Source: Bradyrhizobium sp. 138
GTDB lineage: Bacteria; Pseudomonadota; Alphaproteobacteria; Rhizobiales; Xanthobacteraceae
Length of the DNA: 64,000 nt
NCBI RefSeq assembly: GCF_023074075.1
Contig: NZ_JADPKT010000074.1
Location: 1 to 64,000 of the forward strand
Direction of reading: 5' to 3'
Below the pieces are notes generated by a model. The model ran no database searches and was not told the origin of the DNA. It saw nothing but the letters and a program-made list of their open reading frames with translations. Made by a program: the position numbers and the translations under genes. Within the stretch, counting starts at the first letter, position 1. Every line of letters begins with the position of its first letter. Shown one piece after another: positions 60,449 to 64,000 of the stretch.

Positions 60449-60553
60449 GCGTCATTCCGGGGCGGTGCGTTAGCACCGAACTATGGTGCGCGATTGCGCA
60501 CCTGAGAATCTCGAGATCCCGGGTCTGGTCCTTCGGACCATCCCGGGATGACG
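60449..60553. repeat. CGTCATTCCGGGGC repeat, copy 2
   Basis: It starts gcgtcattccggggc and ends accatcccgggatgacg, with inner hairpins tgcgcgattgcgca and ggtccttcggacc. It belongs to the family seen at 37914. Confidence 0.75.
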
Positions 60554-60562
60554 GCTATGCCC

Positions 60563-61417
60563 TCACCACTTCAATTCGCGCATCAGCGCCTTCGGCGGGT
60601 GGCCGAACAATTCCGTCACCGATGCCGGGTCGAGCTGGTCGAGGCCCTCGAACTCCTCGGCATGAATGCCGCGGGTGACGAACAGGCAGTCGATGCCGAA
60701 TTCGCGCGCGCCGGTTAGGTCGGTCCGGACCGAATCGCCGATCGCCAGCACTTTCTTCCGGTCGATTGGGTGGCCCTGGCGCTCACCTGCGAGCGCCATT
60801 GCGCGCTCGTAGATCGGCCGGTGCGGCTTGCCGTAGAAGATCACCTCGCCGCCGAGCTCGCGATAGAGCTCCGCGATGGCGCCGGCGCAATAGATCAGCC
60901 GGTCACCGCGTTCCACCACGATGTCAGGGTTGGCGCAGACCAGCGTCAGCTTGCGCTCGCGCGCCTTCAGCATCATGCCGCGATAGTCTTCCGCCGTCTC
61001 GGTCTCGTCGTCATAGAGGCCGGTACAGACGATGTAATCGGCTTCCTCCAGCGGCGCGGTCTTCGCATCGAGGCCGCGATAGATCGAGTTGTCGCGCTCG
61101 GGGCCAAGCCAGAACATCTTGCGGCCGGGATGCTCGGCGACATAGAGCCGGGTCAGGTCGCCCGAAGACACGATGGCGTCGTAGGTCTCGTCGGCGACGC
61201 CGAGCTTGCGCAATTGCCGCTGCACGCTGTCGGCCGGGCGCGGTGCGTTGGTGATCAGGATCACCGCACCGCCGCGGCTGCGATAGGTGTGCAGCGCCTC
61301 GCAGGCCTCGGGGAAGGATTCGAGACCGTTGTGAACGACGCCCCAGATGTCGCTGAGCACGACATCGACGCCGCCCACGAGCTCGCGCAGGTTTTCGGCA
61401 AAATGCAGCGTGGTCAT
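60563..61417 (-). CDS. HAD-superfamily NagD-like phosphatase (TIGR01459)
   Basis: A 284-residue HAD hydrolase. Motif I is VVLSDIWGVVHNG, in which the second catalytic Asp of DxDGV is replaced by Trp, as in the TIGR01459 group. ILITNAPRP is motif II, YGKPHRPIYERA holds the motif III Lys, and LAIGDSVRTDLTGA is motif IV. The natural substrate is not known. It lies 15 bases downstream of the EAL protein gene on the same strand, so the two may be cotranscribed. Confidence 0.85.
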   Translation of the reverse strand: MTTLHFAENLRELVGGVDVVLSDIWGVVHNGLESFPEACEALHTYRSRGGAVILITNAPRPADSVQRQLRKLGVADETYDAIVSSGDLTRLYVAEHPGRKMFWLGPERDNSIYRGLDAKTAPLEEADYIVCTGLYDDETETAEDYRGMMLKARERKLTLVCANPDIVVERGDRLIYCAGAIAELYRELGGEVIFYGKPHRPIYERAMALAGERQGHPIDRKKVLAIGDSVRTDLTGAREFGIDCLFVTRGIHAEEFEGLDQLDPASVTELFGHPPKALMRELKW

Positions 61418-61432
61418 GATGCGCGCGGCCGA

Positions 61433-62932
61433 TCAGATGCGGCGCGCCAGCGCCGCGTTGCCGGTGATGCGTTGTGCCGGAGGAGCGGCTGATGTCGCGC
61501 CAGATGTCGTGCCTTGGCCGGGGGGAGCGGAGCCATTGGATCCCTGAATGTCCTGCGCCTGGTTCGGCGCGGCCCCGCCGGTAGCAGATGCTCCCTCCGG
61601 CCGCAATGGCCGGGGCGGCGCGAACAGGAACCCCTGGCCGAACCGCACGTCATAGTCGAGCAGGTCCACGACCGCGCGCTCGCCTTCGATCCTTTCGGCG
61701 ATCAGGTCGATGCCGAAGCGGCCGAGCAGGTCGGAGAGGTCGGAGGGATGGATGTCCGAGGCCGAGGCCTGTCTGGGGTCGAGCAGCAGCGTGGCCGGCA
61801 CCTTGATGAAGCGCACCCCGCGGTCGGCCAGCTCGCGCGGCTCGATGCGCAAATCCGTGACATGGTCGATCGAGAAACGGAAGCCGCGCTGGGCGAGCGC
61901 CGCGAGATTCTCGGTCTCGGCGGGGCCGAGATTGCGGAATGTCGATTGCTTGAACTCCAGCACCAGCGAGGGCGCCAGCGCCCGGTTGGCTTCGAGAAAG
62001 TCGAGGCATTGTGCGAAGGTGGTGGAATTGCCGAGCGTGGAAGCGGCGACGTTGCAGAACACGCCAACGTCCTTGTTGCGCACCATCAGGCGCCGCAGCA
62101 CCTGCACACAGCGCAGCATCACCATGTTGTCGATGCGCCCGATCAGCCCGGACGCCTCCGCGATGCTGATGAACTCCTCGGCTGCGATCAGCTGGTCGCG
62201 CTCGTCGCGCAGGCGCGTCACCGCCTCGTAGAACCGCACCTTGCGCTGCGGCAGCGTCACCATCGGCTGGAGGAAGATGTCGATGCGGTTCTCGTCGATG
62301 GCGTTGCGCAGCGTCGCCAGCAGTTGAGTCTGGTTGCGTCCGGAGGCCGTCTGCACCGGGGTGATGGTCTGGCTTTGGACCGCCGGCGCCGGCCGCGGCT
62401 GCGCCAGCGGAGGCGGAGGTGCTGCGGGTGGCGGGGGAGGGGCAGTCGGCCGCTCGTCGAACGGCGCAACCAGATCGATCGGCGCCTCCGGCTCGGGCCC
62501 GGCGGACGGGGCAGGAGCCGGCGCGGCGCCGGCCAGCAAGTCCTCGTGGGCCGACACGGTGCTCGCGAGCTGCCTGACCAATCCGCCAAGCTCGTTGATC
62601 TCGCCGACCACCGACTGGATGCGGTCGGAGTTGACCGAATTGGACGAGGCGATGCGTCCCTCGATCGCAGCTAACCGGCGGCCGAACTCGGCCACCTGGC
62701 GGGCGAGATCGGCGGTGCCGCGCGACAGATCGGCGATCTGGCCGCCGACGTCGCTGCGATCGCGCAGCCGCATCGATACCGCATTGTAGAGGATCAGGAA
62801 GGTCAGCGCGGTCAGCGCCACGATCGCGGATTCGGTTCCGCTGATACCGGCGACGGCGTAGAGCACAAGCCCGAGCGAGGCCGCGACCAGAACCATGCAG
62901 ATGGCGATGAAGATCGTCGAAATGCGAATCAT
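61433..62932 (-). CDS. Membrane-anchored degenerate EAL-domain protein (TipF-like layout)
   Basis: A 499-residue protein. Two N-terminal membrane helices (4-27, 35-53), a coiled coil (60-130), a Pro-rich linker (135-200) and an EAL domain (205-440). Of the catalytic signature, Asn294, Glu326, Asp356 and Lys377 remain. EAL reads EAV (236-238), DDFG reads DHVT (356-359), and KxD reads KVP. It therefore probably binds rather than cleaves cyclic di-GMP. Caulobacter TipF, a flagellar positioning factor, has the same layout; the link is inferred from architecture only. Confidence 0.8.
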   Translation of the reverse strand: MIRISTIFIAICMVLVAASLGLVLYAVAGISGTESAIVALTALTFLILYNAVSMRLRDRSDVGGQIADLSRGTADLARQVAEFGRRLAAIEGRIASSNSVNSDRIQSVVGEINELGGLVRQLASTVSAHEDLLAGAAPAPAPSAGPEPEAPIDLVAPFDERPTAPPPPPAAPPPPLAQPRPAPAVQSQTITPVQTASGRNQTQLLATLRNAIDENRIDIFLQPMVTLPQRKVRFYEAVTRLRDERDQLIAAEEFISIAEASGLIGRIDNMVMLRCVQVLRRLMVRNKDVGVFCNVAASTLGNSTTFAQCLDFLEANRALAPSLVLEFKQSTFRNLGPAETENLAALAQRGFRFSIDHVTDLRIEPRELADRGVRFIKVPATLLLDPRQASASDIHPSDLSDLLGRFGIDLIAERIEGERAVVDLLDYDVRFGQGFLFAPPRPLRPEGASATGGAAPNQAQDIQGSNGSAPPGQGTTSGATSAAPPAQRITGNAALARRI

Positions 62933-63095
62933 GCCGCGCGTTACGCCTCAAGAGCTGACTGCCTCACCCGGGAAAACACGGGCCGCGTCCGAATCCCGTC
63001 ACGCCTCATGCTGCCCCAAGCCGAATGACCTTAACATCATTGTTGATTCGAGGGGATAGCGGCCTCAGGCCTGCGCGTTCTGGACGCTCGTGAAG

Positions 63096-64000
63096 TCAGG
63101 ATGGCGCGGCGGCGCCGACCGTATCGGCCGAGACGGCCTCGCGGGTGCCGAGCGGCTTGGGTTGTCCCGTGGTCGTGTCCTTCAGCGTCTGCCGCTCGAT
63201 CTCCGAGTTCAGCTCGGCGCCGAACATGATGACGATCGCCGACATCCACATCCACGTCATCAGGCCGATCGCCGCGCCGAGCGAGCCGTAGGTCGCGTTG
63301 TAATTGGCGAATTCCGAGAGATACCAGGACAGCAGCGCCGAGCCGGCGATCCAGAGGATGGCGGCGATCACCGCCCCGAGGCTCAGCCATTGCCAGCGCG
63401 GCGCATCGCGGCTGGGCGCGAAGCGGTACAGGATCGCCAGCGCCACCAGCAGGATGAGGAACAGCAGTGGCCATCGTGCCAGCGCCACGATCAGCTTGCT
63501 TTCGGGCGCCATGCCGAGATGATTGAGCGCGAGCGGGAAGGCGACGACGGCTCCCACCATCAGCAGCAGCGCGACGATGCCGCCGACCGTGAAGGCCAGC
63601 GACACCATGTTGAGCTTGATGAAGCTGCGCTTCTCGCGTTCCTCATAAGCGACGTTGAGGGCATCGAAGATCGCCTTGACGCCCGCATTGGCGCTCCAGA
63701 TCGCGAGCAGCAGGCCGAGCAGGAAGGTGGCCCCGAGCGTCGTGTTGCCATGCGACACCACGCGCGCGACCTGGTCCTCGACGATCTGGAACGAACCCTC
63801 GGGCAGCATGGTCGCAAGCGTCTGCAGATTGGCGCTGATCGTCGCGGGATCTGCGAACAGGCCGTAGGAGGAGACCACCGCCGTGACGGCGGGGAAAACC
63901 GCGAGCAGCCCAAAGAATACGACGCCGCCGGCGGTTGCCAGCAGCCGATCCTCGTCGATGCGCTGATAGGTGCGCCAGAAAATATCCTTCCAACCCGCCC
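63096..64000 (-). CDS. YihY/RBN-family membrane protein, 5' end cut by the window
   Basis: The reading frame continues to the right edge (AGWKDIFWRTYQRIDEDRLL before the first in-window GTG). At least 300 residues are visible, with six hydrophobic helices, LAVFPAVTAVVSSYGLFADP, and the C-terminal MTWMWMSAIVIMFGAELNSE typical of YihY (once misnamed ribonuclease BN). The function is unclear; a membrane transport role is possible. The end has a polar tail of about 30 residues. Confidence 0.88.
   Translation of the reverse strand, partial: AGWKDIFWRTYQRIDEDRLLATAGGVVFFGLLAVFPAVTAVVSSYGLFADPATISANLQTLATMLPEGSFQIVEDQVARVVSHGNTTLGATFLLGLLLAIWSANAGVKAIFDALNVAYEEREKRSFIKLNMVSLAFTVGGIVALLLMVGAVVAFPLALNHLGMAPESKLIVALARWPLLFLILLVALAILYRFAPSRDAPRWQWLSLGAVIAAILWIAGSALLSWYLSEFANYNATYGSLGAAIGLMTWMWMSAIVIMFGAELNSEIERQTLKDTTTGQPKPLGTREAVSADTVGAAAPS

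Overview
The window looks like a chromosomal segment of a Bradyrhizobium-type alphaproteobacterium (Bradyrhizobium/Rhodopseudomonas group). The evidence is high G+C, a groESL operon behind a CIRCE operator, paired hisZ-hisG, Kdo/lipid A genes interleaved with DUF4170 and DUF374 genes, a haloacetate dehalogenase matching the Rhodopseudomonas enzyme residue for residue at its active site, and many short palindromic intergenic repeats of the kind bradyrhizobia carry. It is mostly housekeeping core with one clear accessory stretch. No rRNA, tRNA or CRISPR array was found.

Layout: 1-430 repeats; 0.5-5.3 kb a cytochrome c divergent from glcDEF (glycolate oxidase); 5.4-11.5 kb a lysine-rich histone-like protein, an outer-membrane TIGR02001 protein, a BacA-related ABC exporter, a broken lactate permease tail and secreted proteins; 11.6-13.8 kb groES-groEL; 14-19 kb a lipoprotein, a CheZ-like phosphatase, an L,D-transpeptidase and a DUF2076 protein; 18.2-25 kb a glycosyltransferase plus ChbG/HpnK deacetylase, hisZG, rsmE and ubiA; 25-31.5 kb a DUF6101 gene and then a tightly overlapping run pmbA, inositol-phosphatase-like, DUF4170, DUF374 acyltransferase, waaA, lpxK; 31.6-37.9 kb small secreted proteins, two hydrolases, xseA and a membrane protein with a winged-helix regulator.

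38.0-42.3 kb is the accessory island. Its base composition is visibly more A/T. It holds a head-to-head pair of secreted or outer-membrane proteins sharing a VDPNLxxRIE mature N-terminus, a decayed REP-associated tyrosine transposase inside its inverted repeats, and a two-gene unit made of an ASCH-domain protein overlapping a PIN-GNAT-PUA-like fusion. That unit is the best candidate for an undescribed system.

42.4-64.0 kb returns to core genes: purD, a fluoroacetate-dehalogenase-type hydrolase, tadA, a pseudouridine synthase with a huge disordered N-terminus, rsmD, mutL, arfB, an active/inactive M16 peptidase pair, lspA, ileS, ribF, a CheY receiver, a NagD-like HAD phosphatase, a degenerate EAL protein of TipF-like layout and a YihY-family protein cut by the window edge. 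At least eight dispersed repeat families sit between genes. Several touch or supply stop codons, and one lies in frame inside a hydrolase gene.
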